Source: an uncultured Rhodospirillales bacterium
GTDB taxonomy: Bacteria; Pseudomonadota; Alphaproteobacteria; Acetobacterales; Acetobacteraceae
Reading direction: 5' to 3'
Assembly (NCBI GenBank): GCA_903928045.1
Contig: CAIYPH010000490.1
Span: forward strand, 1-16,084
DNA length: 16,084 bases
Notes under the pieces: model-generated
The model's database searches: none
The model's input: the letters and a program-made list of their open reading frames with translations, nothing else
Told to the model about the DNA's origin: nothing
Program-made: the position numbers and the translations under genes
Part shown: in pieces, positions 1 through 5,412 of the stretch
Layout of the letters: every line of letters starts with the position of its first letter
Numbering within the stretch: the first letter of the stretch is position 1

Positions 1-434
1 ACGAACTGGAAGGCGGGGAAGAAGCGTTCGCATTCGGTGATGGCGATGTCGATCATGTCCTCGAGGCTTTCGGCGGAGGCGCCAGGCGCGCCACGCAGCA
101 GAACGGAGTGGCGGAAGACCGGCATGCCGTCATCGGCGTCCATGCCGAAATGGCCGATCCACAGCCGCTCATTGGCCAGCGCCAGTAGCTCGTAGAGCGC
201 CGCCCGGCGCTTTTCGGGCACCTTCAGATCGAAGGCGCAGGTGAAATGCAGGGCGCTGATTTCGTGCGACCAGGCGAAATACAGCCCGTAATCGCACCAT
301 TTGCCCGGCGCCTCCGCCGCCATTTCGGCATCGCTGCGGCGGTCGAACACCCAGTCATTCGCGGCGACGATTTGTTCCATCATATCGAGAGGATTGGCGG
401 CCTGTTCGCGGTAGTGGCTCATATGCGCCGACAT
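1..434 (-). CDS. YbjN-domain protein, 5' part (runs off the left edge)
   Basis: A minus-strand frame is open from an ATG at 434 to the window edge, giving about 144 residues. The protein starts MSAHMSHYREQAANPLDMME and carries the pattern of the small cytosolic YbjN-domain proteins of alphaproteobacteria: a motif near residue 14 (NPLDMME), then WCDYGLYFAW, a central ALHFTCAFDLKVPEKRR, an LWIGHF segment, and an ECERFFPAFQF segment at the cut end. The start is supported by a GGGAGA element about 8 nt upstream; a second in-frame ATG four codons later (422) is possible. The family has no firmly known biochemical role and is thought to act as a type III secretion chaperone-like fold. It lies downstream of ubiK on the same strand, 159 nt away. 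The family call is from recalled similarity and is fairly sure; the function is not. Confidence 0.8.
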   Translation of the reverse strand, partial: MSAHMSHYREQAANPLDMMEQIVAANDWVFDRRSDAEMAAEAPGKWCDYGLYFAWSHEISALHFTCAFDLKVPEKRRAALYELLALANERLWIGHFGMDADDGMPVFRHSVLLRGAPGASAESLEDMIDIAITECERFFPAFQF

Positions 435-474
435 GCGGGGTCTCCCGATCCAAAAGTGCAGGCCGATCGTCACG

Positions 475-491
475 ATGGCCCCCTGGGCCAT
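475..491. repeat. Short perfect hairpin in the ubiK / YbjN-gene gap
   Basis: The bases ATGGCCC (475-481) and GGGCCAT (485-491) are a perfect 7-bp inverted repeat around a 3-nt loop. On the minus strand it lies about 40-57 nt upstream of the YbjN-gene start and about 100 nt past the ubiK stop. No T-run follows in either direction, so it is not a standard terminator. It could be a leader structure or chance. The rest of 435-593 shows no gene. Confidence 0.35.
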
Positions 492-593
492 GCTCCGTGA
501 CTTTTACGAGTCGAGCCTACAGATCGATGGAATCGTGCCGCAAGGGGGCAAGATGTTGTGTTTGAAACTTCACACGCCCGCCACGCCGTCGCC

Positions 594-887
594 TCAGGCG
601 ACCATTCCCGGCTCGTCATCCCCCATCGCCTGGGCCTCAAGCGCGGACAACCTTGCCTCGATCGCGGTAAGGCGCGCCTCGGCTTCCTCCTGCCCGGCCC
701 GGGCACGGGCGGCGAGCTCCAACGCGGCGTCCATCTCCTCGCGCTTCACCAAATCAAGCCGGCGGATCGTCTCGTCCACCCGCGCGCGCACCAGCGCCTC
801 CGCCTCGTCGCACAGGCCCGACAGCACCGACATCGCGCCGCCCGCCACCCCCGCCAAATCCTCGAATATCTTCGGCCGCTCGCCCAT
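594..887 (-). CDS. ubiK: UbiK-family accessory factor (BMFP / YqiC type)
   Basis: This encodes a 97-residue protein of the BMFP/UbiK family. In enterobacteria UbiK helps the later hydroxylation steps of ubiquinone synthesis by working with UbiJ; family members form coiled-coil trimers and can fuse membranes in vitro. The sequence has an amphipathic N-terminal part (residues 1-45, starting MGERPKIFEDLAGVAGGAMS) and an Ala/Glu/Arg-rich coiled coil at about residues 48-86, which matches the family's usual size and layout. I chose the ATG at 887 over one at 911 because AGGAGG sits 5 nt upstream of it, inside the longer reading. A palindromic TATA-like stretch (911-920) lies about 24 nt upstream and may be part of its promoter. 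The family call is fairly sure; a role in quinone synthesis in this organism is inference. Confidence 0.85.
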   Translation of the reverse strand: MGERPKIFEDLAGVAGGAMSVLSGLCDEAEALVRARVDETIRRLDLVKREEMDAALELAARARAGQEEAEARLTAIEARLSALEAQAMGDDEPGMVA

Positions 888-892
888 GAAAA

Positions 893-898
893 CCTCCT
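893..898 (-). promoter_or_regulatory. Shine-Dalgarno site that fixes the ubiK start
   Basis: The minus strand reads AGGAGG here, followed by 5 nt and the ATG at 887. A longer reading from an ATG at 911 would place this site inside the coding sequence, so 887 is the likely start. Confidence 0.75.
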
Positions 899-952
899 CG
901 CGTGTTGGCACCTATATAGGGATAGGCCGGCATGGATACAGTGGGTTGGGGG

Positions 953-1010
953 GGAGGAAGGAAGCGCTTCTTTTTTGAAAAAAAGAAGCAAAAAACTTTT
1001 ATCCGTTTGG
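953..1010 (+). repeat. AT-rich palindromic repeat, copy A (forward)
   Basis: A 58-bp unit with an AT-rich palindrome: arms GCTTCTTTTTT (966-976) and AAAAAAGAAGC (979-989) around a central GA, then an A-run and CTTTTATCCGTTTGG up to 1010. It is the inverted partner of copy B (1647-1705), differing by one substitution and one single-base indel by eye. It lies between the start of ubiK and the end of the hypothetical gene. Translating it gives lysine- and phenylalanine-rich peptides such as FFEKKKQKTFIRL, which are artefacts. Confidence 0.85.
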
Positions 1011-1018
1011 GGGGATCT

Positions 1019-1498
1019 CTAATTGTTTTGATATCGGAACGAAATGGGCGTGCGTTGGCCATACGGAGACGGTCTCAATTTTGGGATTTTGGGCTTCGCC
1101 GCCTCATTGCGGAGGGCGGGAGGCGACCTGACTTGGGGCGGGGGGGAATCATTCGCGCTCGCGCGCCTGAGCCGCAGCCGGACGCGGGCCGGTTTGCGGG
1201 CGCGGATTCCGCCCTTGCGGCGCGACGCGGGCCGGGTGCCGGCGGATTCCGGGCGGGGGCGTGAGGTGGCGCGCTTGGGCCGCTCGGGCGGGATCTCGCC
1301 GGCGGCGAGGCGCTCCAGGAGATCGGCGAGCTGGGTCATGGTCGATTCGACGTAGCGCCAGGCTTCGGCCTGCTCCGCCCGCCGCGCCGCGCCGGGCAGA
1401 ATCCGGCCGAACAGCGCGGCAAACCACAGCGCGAGCGCGCTCAGGCGCCGCAGCTTTTCGATCGCGCGCAGGACGGGGGAGGGGGCGGGATTGCTCAT
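1019..1498 (-). CDS. Small hypothetical protein with one hydrophobic segment
   Basis: This encodes 159 residues with no family that I recognise. Residues 1-75 look like a real protein: an N-terminal helix (MSNPAPSPVLRAIEKLRRL), a hydrophobic stretch at about 19-34 that may be a membrane anchor, and a helical segment ending LADLLERLAAGEIPPERP. From about residue 76 the sequence becomes Arg/Pro-rich and low in complexity, and from about residue 133 it is read from a stretch that forms an inverted repeat with 1592-1612. The reading therefore probably continues past an older, shorter end. A strong promoter sits 6 nt from the ATG, and no ribosome binding site lies at a proper distance, because the GGAGGAG present is inside the promoter spacer. 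The gene is enclosed by inverted repeat copies A and B. The start is well supported; the C-terminus is doubtful. Confidence 0.6.
   Translation of the reverse strand: MSNPAPSPVLRAIEKLRRLSALALWFAALFGRILPGAARRAEQAEAWRYVESTMTQLADLLERLAAGEIPPERPKRATSRPRPESAGTRPASRRKGGIRARKPARVRLRLRRASANDSPPPQVRSPPALRNEAAKPKIPKLRPSPYGQRTPISFRYQNN
1083..1119. repeat. Inner inverted repeat (left arm) plus local hairpin
   Basis: The stretch 1083-1102 (GGGATTTTGGGCTTCGCCGC) pairs with the reverse complement of 1592-1612, with one extra base in the far arm's A/T run and one further mismatch near its end. It overlaps a local hairpin: CCGCCTC (1099-1105) with GAGGGCGG (1112-1119), one bulged G. The TTCGC...GGAGGGCG wording resembles the GC hairpin at the centre of the 3428-3560 composite repeat. 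Confidence 0.5.
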
Positions 1499-1504
1499 GC
1501 GAGG

Positions 1505-1533
1505 TGTATAGCGCTCCTCCGATTAATTGTCAA
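1505..1533 (-). promoter_or_regulatory. Sigma-70 promoter, near-consensus, for the hypothetical gene
   Basis: On the minus strand a perfect -35 box TTGACA (1533-1528) is followed by a 17-nt spacer and a -10 box TATACA (1510-1505). The bases TTGACAATTAATC match the start of the E. coli trp promoter. An AT-rich tract upstream (about 1534-1560) resembles an UP element. The ATG at 1498 begins only 6 nt past the -10 box, so transcription should start at or within a base or two of the A of the ATG, giving a leaderless mRNA. Confidence 0.75.
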
Positions 1534-1591
1534 TCATAAAAACACATAAAGTTAGAAAAATGTACCGTCCTCTCCCAACCCACCCCGGTGT

Positions 1592-1612
1592 GCGGGCGAA
1601 GCCCAAAAATCC
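1592..1612. repeat. Inner inverted repeat, right arm
   Basis: The bases CGAAGCCCAAAAATCCC within this stretch are the reverse complement of the arm at 1083-1102, apart from one extra base in the A-run. GGGC-GAA-GCCC within it can also fold locally. Together with copies A and B it gives nested inverted repeats around the hypothetical gene. Confidence 0.5.
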
Positions 1613-1646
1613 CGCCAGTGCGATAAAGCCCCAGAAGGACTCATAG

Positions 1647-1705
1647 CCAAACGGATAAAAGTTTTTTGCTTCTTTTTTTCAAAAAAAGAAGCGCTTGCTT
1701 CCTCC
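1647..1705 (-). repeat. AT-rich palindromic repeat, copy B (reverse)
   Basis: This is the reverse-orientation partner of copy A. Read on the minus strand it has GGAGGAAGCAAGC, a palindrome with 12-bp arms (1681-1692 and 1668-1679) around one base, an A-run and CTTTTATCCGTTTGG. The CCGTTTGG ends of A and B point at each other. It ends about 97 nt before the TPP-enzyme start. Confidence 0.85.
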
Positions 1706-1763
1706 ATCCCCGCCGACCGGCCCCCGCTGGCGCCGTCGTCGTATCGCTGTATCATCGCCGCAA

Positions 1764-1782
1764 CGCGGGCGAATGGCCCGCG
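1764..1782 (+). promoter_or_regulatory. Leader hairpin next to the TPP-enzyme ribosome binding site
   Basis: CGCGGGC (1764-1770) and GCCCGCG (1776-1782) form a perfect 7-bp stem with a 5-nt loop. The stem ends 4 nt before the Shine-Dalgarno run GGGAGGGAG (1787-1795). It could tune translation or serve as an operator; it could also be chance in GC-rich DNA. Confidence 0.35.
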
Positions 1783-1801
1783 ACCAGGGAGGGAGAACAC
1801 C

Positions 1802-3427
1802 ATGCCTCGCATGACCGGCGGTGACGCCATTGTCGATTCGCTGCTGCGCCACGGGATCGACACCATTTACGGCCTGCCCGGCGTGCAGCTTTATGGGTTG
1901 TTCGATGCTTTCGCCCGCAATGCCAACCGCTTGCGGGTGGTCAATGCCCGCCATGAGCAGACCACCGCCTATATGGCGTTCGGCGCCGCGCAATCGACCG
2001 GCAAGCCGCAGGCCTGCTCGGTGGTGCCTGGGCCGGGCCTGCTGAATGCGGCCACCGCGCTTTCCACCGCCTGGGGGGTGAATTCGCCGGTGATCTGCAT
2101 CACCGGCGAGGTGCCCTCGGCGCAGCTCGGCCGTGAGCGCCGGCAGTTGCATGAGTTGCCGAACCAGCTTGCGACCATGAAGACGCTGTTCAAATTCGCC
2201 GAACGCATCGAGCACCCGACCGACGCGCCGGATGTGATGGGCCGCGCCTTCCAGGCGATGATGTCCGGCCGGCCCGGACCTGTTGTGGTGGAAATGCCGT
2301 GGGACCAGTTCCCCGCCACCGCCGAGGTCACGCCGCAGGACCCGTTGCCGCTGCGCGCCGTGCCGGTGCCGGACCCCGAACGCATCGCCGCGCTGGCCAA
2401 GCTGATCGATGCCGCCAAGGCGCCGATGATCTGGGTTGGTGGTGGTGCGGCCGATGCCGGGCCCGAGGTGCTGGCGCTCGCCGAGCGGATCGGTGCCCCG
2501 GTGGCCTCCATGCGCATGGGCAAGGGCGTGGTCGATGCCCGGCATCCCCTGGCGATGACCTCGCAGGCCGCTTTCGGCCTGTGGGATGAGACGGATCTGC
2601 TGATCGGCATCGGCACGCGGCTTGACGTGCCGCTCGGCCGCTTTGCCCCCTCGCCCAAGGGGCTCAAGGTCGGCCGCATCGATATCGACGCGGCCGAGCA
2701 TCGTCGCCTGATCGTTGACGTGCCGATCGTCGCCGACGCGGCGGCCGGCGCCAAGGCGCTCACGGCGGCTGTTGCCGCCAAGGCGGGTACCGCCTGGCGC
2801 ACCCGCGTCGCCGAGTGCAAGGCGGCCGGGCGGGCGAAAATGCAGACTGCGCAGCCGCAATGGGGCATCGTCGAGGCCATTCGTGACGCGGTGGGCGAGG
2901 ACGGCATCATTGTCGATGAGGTGACGCAGGTTGCCTACATCGCCTGGTATGGCATGGAGATCTATAAGCCGCGCAGCCTGATCTCATCGGGCTTCTCCGG
3001 CACGCTCGGCTACGGCTTCCCCACCGCGCTCGGCGTGAAGGACGCCAACCGCGACAAGCGCGTGGTCTCGATCACCGGCGATGGCGGCTTCCTCTATGGC
3101 GGCGCCGATCTCGCCACCGCTGTGCAGCACGGCATCAACCTTGTGACTGTGCTGGTCAACAACTCCGCCTACGGCAATGTGCTGCGCGATCAGAAGCGCC
3201 TGTTCGATGGCCGGCATTCCGGCTCGGAGCTGGTGAACCCGGATTTCCAGACCTTCGCCAAGGCGTTTGGCGTGCCGTCCTGGCGCGTGACCGATATTGC
3301 CGGACTGCGGGATGCGCTCGAAGAGGCGTTCAACGCCAATGCGCCGGCGGTGGTGGAGGTGATGAGCGACATCACCAAGGATTATCCGCCGTTTGAGTTC
3401 CATGCGCCAAGGACGGCGAAGAAGTAA
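1802..3427 (+). CDS. Thiamine-diphosphate-dependent enzyme, acetolactate-synthase-like
   Basis: This encodes 541 residues with the three-domain layout of the pyruvate-decarboxylase/acetolactate-synthase group: an N-terminal pyrimidine-binding domain (about 1-170), a central domain (about 190-320) and a C-terminal diphosphate-binding domain (about 355-530). The catalytic glutamate that activates the cofactor is E52 in RHEQTTAYMA. The ThDP/Mg motif runs from GDGGF (426-430) to NN (453-454), with the usual spacing of about 24 residues. GLPGVQLYGLFDA and TLGYGFPTALG are further family marks. The start has a strong GGGAGGGAG site. Such enzymes decarboxylate a 2-keto acid and either transfer or release the aldehyde; the exact substrate cannot be read from sequence. 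There is no regulatory-subunit gene (ilvN) beside it, so a biosynthetic AHAS role is less likely. It stands alone, bounded by repeat copy B and by the 3428-3560 repeat. Confidence 0.85.
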   Translation: MPRMTGGDAIVDSLLRHGIDTIYGLPGVQLYGLFDAFARNANRLRVVNARHEQTTAYMAFGAAQSTGKPQACSVVPGPGLLNAATALSTAWGVNSPVICITGEVPSAQLGRERRQLHELPNQLATMKTLFKFAERIEHPTDAPDVMGRAFQAMMSGRPGPVVVEMPWDQFPATAEVTPQDPLPLRAVPVPDPERIAALAKLIDAAKAPMIWVGGGAADAGPEVLALAERIGAPVASMRMGKGVVDARHPLAMTSQAAFGLWDETDLLIGIGTRLDVPLGRFAPSPKGLKVGRIDIDAAEHRRLIVDVPIVADAAAGAKALTAAVAAKAGTAWRTRVAECKAAGRAKMQTAQPQWGIVEAIRDAVGEDGIIVDEVTQVAYIAWYGMEIYKPRSLISSGFSGTLGYGFPTALGVKDANRDKRVVSITGDGGFLYGGADLATAVQHGINLVTVLVNNSAYGNVLRDQKRLFDGRHSGSELVNPDFQTFAKAFGVPSWRVTDIAGLRDALEEAFNANAPAVVEVMSDITKDYPPFEFHAPRTAKK

Positions 3428-3560
3428 GCAAGCGGTTCTTTTTTGAAAAAAAGAACCAAAAAACTTTTGTCCGTTGGCTTCGCGCTCTCCCCGGAGGGCG
3501 CGAAGCCAAACGGATAGAAAGTTTTTGCTTCTTTTTTCAAAAAGAAGCGCTTGCTTGCTT
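3428..3560. repeat. Composite inverted repeat made of palindromic copies C and D
   Basis: Copy C (forward) begins right after the TAA of the TPP-enzyme gene. Its arms are GGTTCTTTTTT (3434-3444) and AAAAAAGAACC (3447-3457) around GA, followed by an A-run and CTTTTGTCCGTTGG. Copy D (reverse) has arms GCTTCTTTTT (3527-3536) and AAAAAGAAGC (3539-3548), with CCAAACGGAT just left of it. The copies face each other with a GC hairpin between them, so the 130 bp form one large, slightly imperfect palindrome that contains smaller ones. It fills most of the gap before hldD and may end transcription from both sides, act as a REP-like element, or be a non-autonomous mobile repeat. Confidence 0.8.
3474..3509. 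terminator. GC hairpin at the centre of the composite repeat, possible bidirectional terminator
   Basis: The run from TTGGCTTCGCGC (3474-3485) to GCGCGAAGCCAA (3498-3509) forms a stem of about 16 bp with one G-T pair and a tiny loop. T-runs lie about a dozen bases past it on both strands (3522-3526 on plus; the complement of 3457-3463 on minus). That is too far for a textbook intrinsic terminator, but the position just after a stop codon fits a terminator role. Confidence 0.4.
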
Positions 3561-3575
3561 TCACTCTCGCGTCTC

Positions 3576-3604
3576 TCGAAACCAGCGCCGTTTAGGTCTA
3601 TACG
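3576..3604 (+). promoter_or_regulatory. Candidate promoter of hldD, set for a leaderless start
   Basis: TCGAAA (3576-3581, 4 of 6 consensus bases), a 17-nt spacer and TATACG (3599-3604, 4 of 6). The hldD ATG follows 6 nt later, and no Shine-Dalgarno site is visible before it. The stretch CTATACGCCCGGCATG matches CTATACACCTCGCATG at the hypothetical gene (minus strand) in 13 of 16 positions. Confidence 0.45.
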
Positions 3605-3610
3605 CCCGGC

Positions 3611-4585
3611 ATGATCATGGTCACCGGCGGCGCCGGCTTCATTGGCTCCAATCTGCATGCGGCGCTCGTGGCGCGTGGCCTTGAGACCGTGGTGGTCGAT
3701 CGGCTGCGCGGGGAGGGCAAGTGGCGCAACCTGGCGCATCACGCGCCGGCGCGCATTGTGCATCCGGATGAGTTGGAAGCGTTTCTCGCCACCCATCCGC
3801 CGATCGAGATGGTGTTCCATCTCGGCGCCATCAGCAGCACCACTGCCTCGGATGGGGATTTGGTGTGGCACACCAATGTCGAGCTGCCGCGGATGCTGTG
3901 GCACTGGTGCGCGGCGCGGGGCGTGCGTTTTGTGTATGCGTCTTCGGCGGCGACCTATGGCGACGGGGCGGAGGGGTTCATGGATGGGCTGGAGGGGCTT
4001 GAGCGACTGAGGCCGCTCAACCTCTATGGCTGGACCAAGCATGCGTTCGACCAGATCGTGGCGCGCGAAATCGCCGCGGGGGCGAAGCGGCCGCCGCAAT
4101 GGGCGGGGCTGAAGTTTTTCAATGTCTACGGGCCAAACGAGTATCACAAGGGCCATATGGTCTCGGTGATCAAGGTGAAGCATGACGAGATTCTGGCCGG
4201 GAAACTGCCGCGGCTGTTCAGGTCCGACCGGGCGGATGTGGCCGATGGCGGGCAGCGGCGGGATTTCATCTGGGTGGGCGATCTGGTCGATGTGATGCTG
4301 TGGCTGCTCGATACCCCCGGCGTGAACGGTTTGTTCAACCTCGGCACCGGGCGCGCGCGCTCCTATCTCGATCTCGCCCATGCGGTGTGCCGGGCGGCGG
4401 ATGTGGCGGAGGAGGTGGAGTTCATCGACATGCCCGCGAAGCTGCATGGCCAATATCAATCCTACACGGAGGCCGACATGAGCCGCCTGCGCGCCGCCGG
4501 ATACGCCGGCCAATTCACCACGCTGGAGGACGGCATCGCGCGATATGTTGGTGGCTTCCTGCGGGTTGCGGACCCGTATCGCTGA
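3611..4585 (+). CDS. hldD: ADP-glyceromanno-heptose 6-epimerase
   Basis: This encodes 324 residues of the short-chain dehydrogenase/epimerase fold. HldD (RfaD) converts ADP-D-glycero-D-manno-heptose to the L-glycero form, the precursor of inner-core LPS heptose, in the cytoplasm. The NADP-binding loop GGAGFIG is at 6-12. The catalytic set is S111/S112 in YASSAATYGDG with Y139 and K143 in NLYGWTKHAFD. FFNVYGPNEYHKG (169-181) and QYQSYTEADMSRLR (281-294) are marks of HldD among epimerases, and the length is near the family's norm. It is the first gene of the envelope operon and its stop overlaps the lgt start by one base. No Shine-Dalgarno site is visible, which fits the leaderless promoter proposed upstream. 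Confidence in the family is high; another sugar-nucleotide epimerase is unlikely. Confidence 0.92.
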   Translation: MIMVTGGAGFIGSNLHAALVARGLETVVVDRLRGEGKWRNLAHHAPARIVHPDELEAFLATHPPIEMVFHLGAISSTTASDGDLVWHTNVELPRMLWHWCAARGVRFVYASSAATYGDGAEGFMDGLEGLERLRPLNLYGWTKHAFDQIVAREIAAGAKRPPQWAGLKFFNVYGPNEYHKGHMVSVIKVKHDEILAGKLPRLFRSDRADVADGGQRRDFIWVGDLVDVMLWLLDTPGVNGLFNLGTGRARSYLDLAHAVCRAADVAEEVEFIDMPAKLHGQYQSYTEADMSRLRAAGYAGQFTTLEDGIARYVGGFLRVADPYR

Positions 4586-5385
4586 TGTTCGGCATTCATC
4601 TTTTCCCTGAGCCCGCGGTTATCCTGCAGATCGGGCCGTTCGCGCTGCGCTGGTATGCGCTGGCCTATATCGCCGGGTTGCTGACGGGTTGGCGGCTGCT
4701 GCGGGTGCTGATCCATCGCCCGCCGGAGGTGGCGAGCGATCGCCAGGCCGATGACTATTTGACCTGGGCGGTGCTCGGCGTGGTGCTCGGCGGGCGGCTT
4801 GGCTACGTGCTGTTTTACCAGCCCTCGCGGTTTCTCGCCGATCCCATCCAGATCCTTTACGTCTGGCAGGGCGGCATGGCGTTCCATGGCGGCATGCTGG
4901 GCGTGGCGATCGCGACCATGATTTACTGTTACCGCGAGAAAATCCCGCTCTGGGGCTTCGCCGACCGCATCGCGGTGGTGACGCCCGTCGGCCTCGGGCT
5001 TGGCCGCATCGCCAATTTCATCAACGGCGAGTTGTGGGGGCGCCCGGCGCCGGAGTGGCTGCCCTGGGCGATGAGTTTCCAGGCGACCGGCGGCGGGCCG
5101 GTGCTGCGCCATCCGAGCCAGCTTTATCAGGCGGCGATGGAGGGGGCGATCCTGTTCGCGGTGATGTGGCTGGCCGCGGGTCGGGAGGGGCTGCGTGCCC
5201 GTTTCGGCTTCCTGACCGGGCTGTTTCTTGCGGGATATGCGATCGCGCGCATCACCGGGGAGTTTTTCCGCGAGCCTGACGCGTTCCTCGGCTACCTCTT
5301 CCAGGGCGCCACCATGGGGCAGTTGCTGTCGCTGCCGATGCTGCTCGCCGGGATCGGCCTCATGCTGTGGTCGCGTCGCCGCTGA
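4585..5385 (+). CDS. lgt: Phosphatidylglycerol-prolipoprotein diacylglyceryl transferase
   Basis: This encodes 266 residues of a multi-pass inner-membrane enzyme. Lgt moves a diacylglyceryl group from phosphatidylglycerol to the lipobox cysteine of prolipoproteins, the first step of lipoprotein maturation. Family marks seen are the AFHGGMLG segment (H101), RIANFINGELWGR (141-153, the Lgt signature), HPSQLY (176-181) and RITGEFFREPD (222-232). Several hydrophobic helices are evident, and the length is normal. The start is the ATG at 4585 in a TGATG overlap with the hldD stop; an in-frame reading extends further upstream (to 4300), but only inside hldD in another frame, so I reject it. The downstream neighbours (methyltransferase, pgeF) follow the order common in alphaproteobacteria. 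Confidence 0.95.
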   Translation: MFGIHLFPEPAVILQIGPFALRWYALAYIAGLLTGWRLLRVLIHRPPEVASDRQADDYLTWAVLGVVLGGRLGYVLFYQPSRFLADPIQILYVWQGGMAFHGGMLGVAIATMIYCYREKIPLWGFADRIAVVTPVGLGLGRIANFINGELWGRPAPEWLPWAMSFQATGGGPVLRHPSQLYQAAMEGAILFAVMWLAAGREGLRARFGFLTGLFLAGYAIARITGEFFREPDAFLGYLFQGATMGQLLSLPMLLAGIGLMLWSRRR

Positions 5386-5412
5386 ATGGCCCCCCGCCGA
5401 ATGATCGCCTGA

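Larger units (their letters stand above)
1499..1801. other. Divergent gap between the hypothetical gene and the TPP-enzyme gene
   Basis: These 303 bases hold no gene that I accept. From left to right they contain the promoter of the hypothetical gene (1505-1533), an AT-rich tract upstream of it (about 1534-1560), the right arm of the inner inverted repeat (1592-1612), repeat copy B (1647-1705), a weak TATCAT that could be a -10 box (1750-1755) without a convincing -35, a 7-bp hairpin (1764-1782), and the ribosome binding site of the TPP-enzyme gene (1787-1795). Confidence 0.7.

Noticed and set aside
953..1010. Reading the palindromic repeats as ordinary intrinsic terminators
   Set aside because: The stems are AT-rich and followed by an A-run in the forward reading; without a GC stem and a directly following T-run this is not a standard terminator, so I list them as repeats.
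1552..1866. Minus-strand reading frame of 104 residues across repeat copy B
   Set aside because: It reads straight through the palindromic repeat (peptide FFEKKKQKTFIRL) and into the antisense of the TPP-enzyme gene; it is an artefact of repeat sequence.
1679..2860. Long minus-strand reading frame (393 residues) opposite the TPP-enzyme gene
   Set aside because: It is the antisense of a clearly conserved enzyme, His/Arg/Gly-rich without a family, and begins in repeat DNA; typical of open antisense frames in GC-rich genes.
3428..3560. CRISPR or tandem repeat array
   Set aside because: There are only two facing copies with a short unique centre; no regularly spaced direct repeats or cas genes are present anywhere in the window.
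2984..4513. Minus-strand reading frame of 509 residues opposite the TPP-enzyme gene end and hldD
   Set aside because: It crosses two genes and the composite repeat on the wrong strand and has no recognisable domain.
4300..4584. Upstream in-frame extension of lgt
   Set aside because: It lies inside hldD in another frame and the Lgt family begins at the ATG in the TGATG overlap at 4585.
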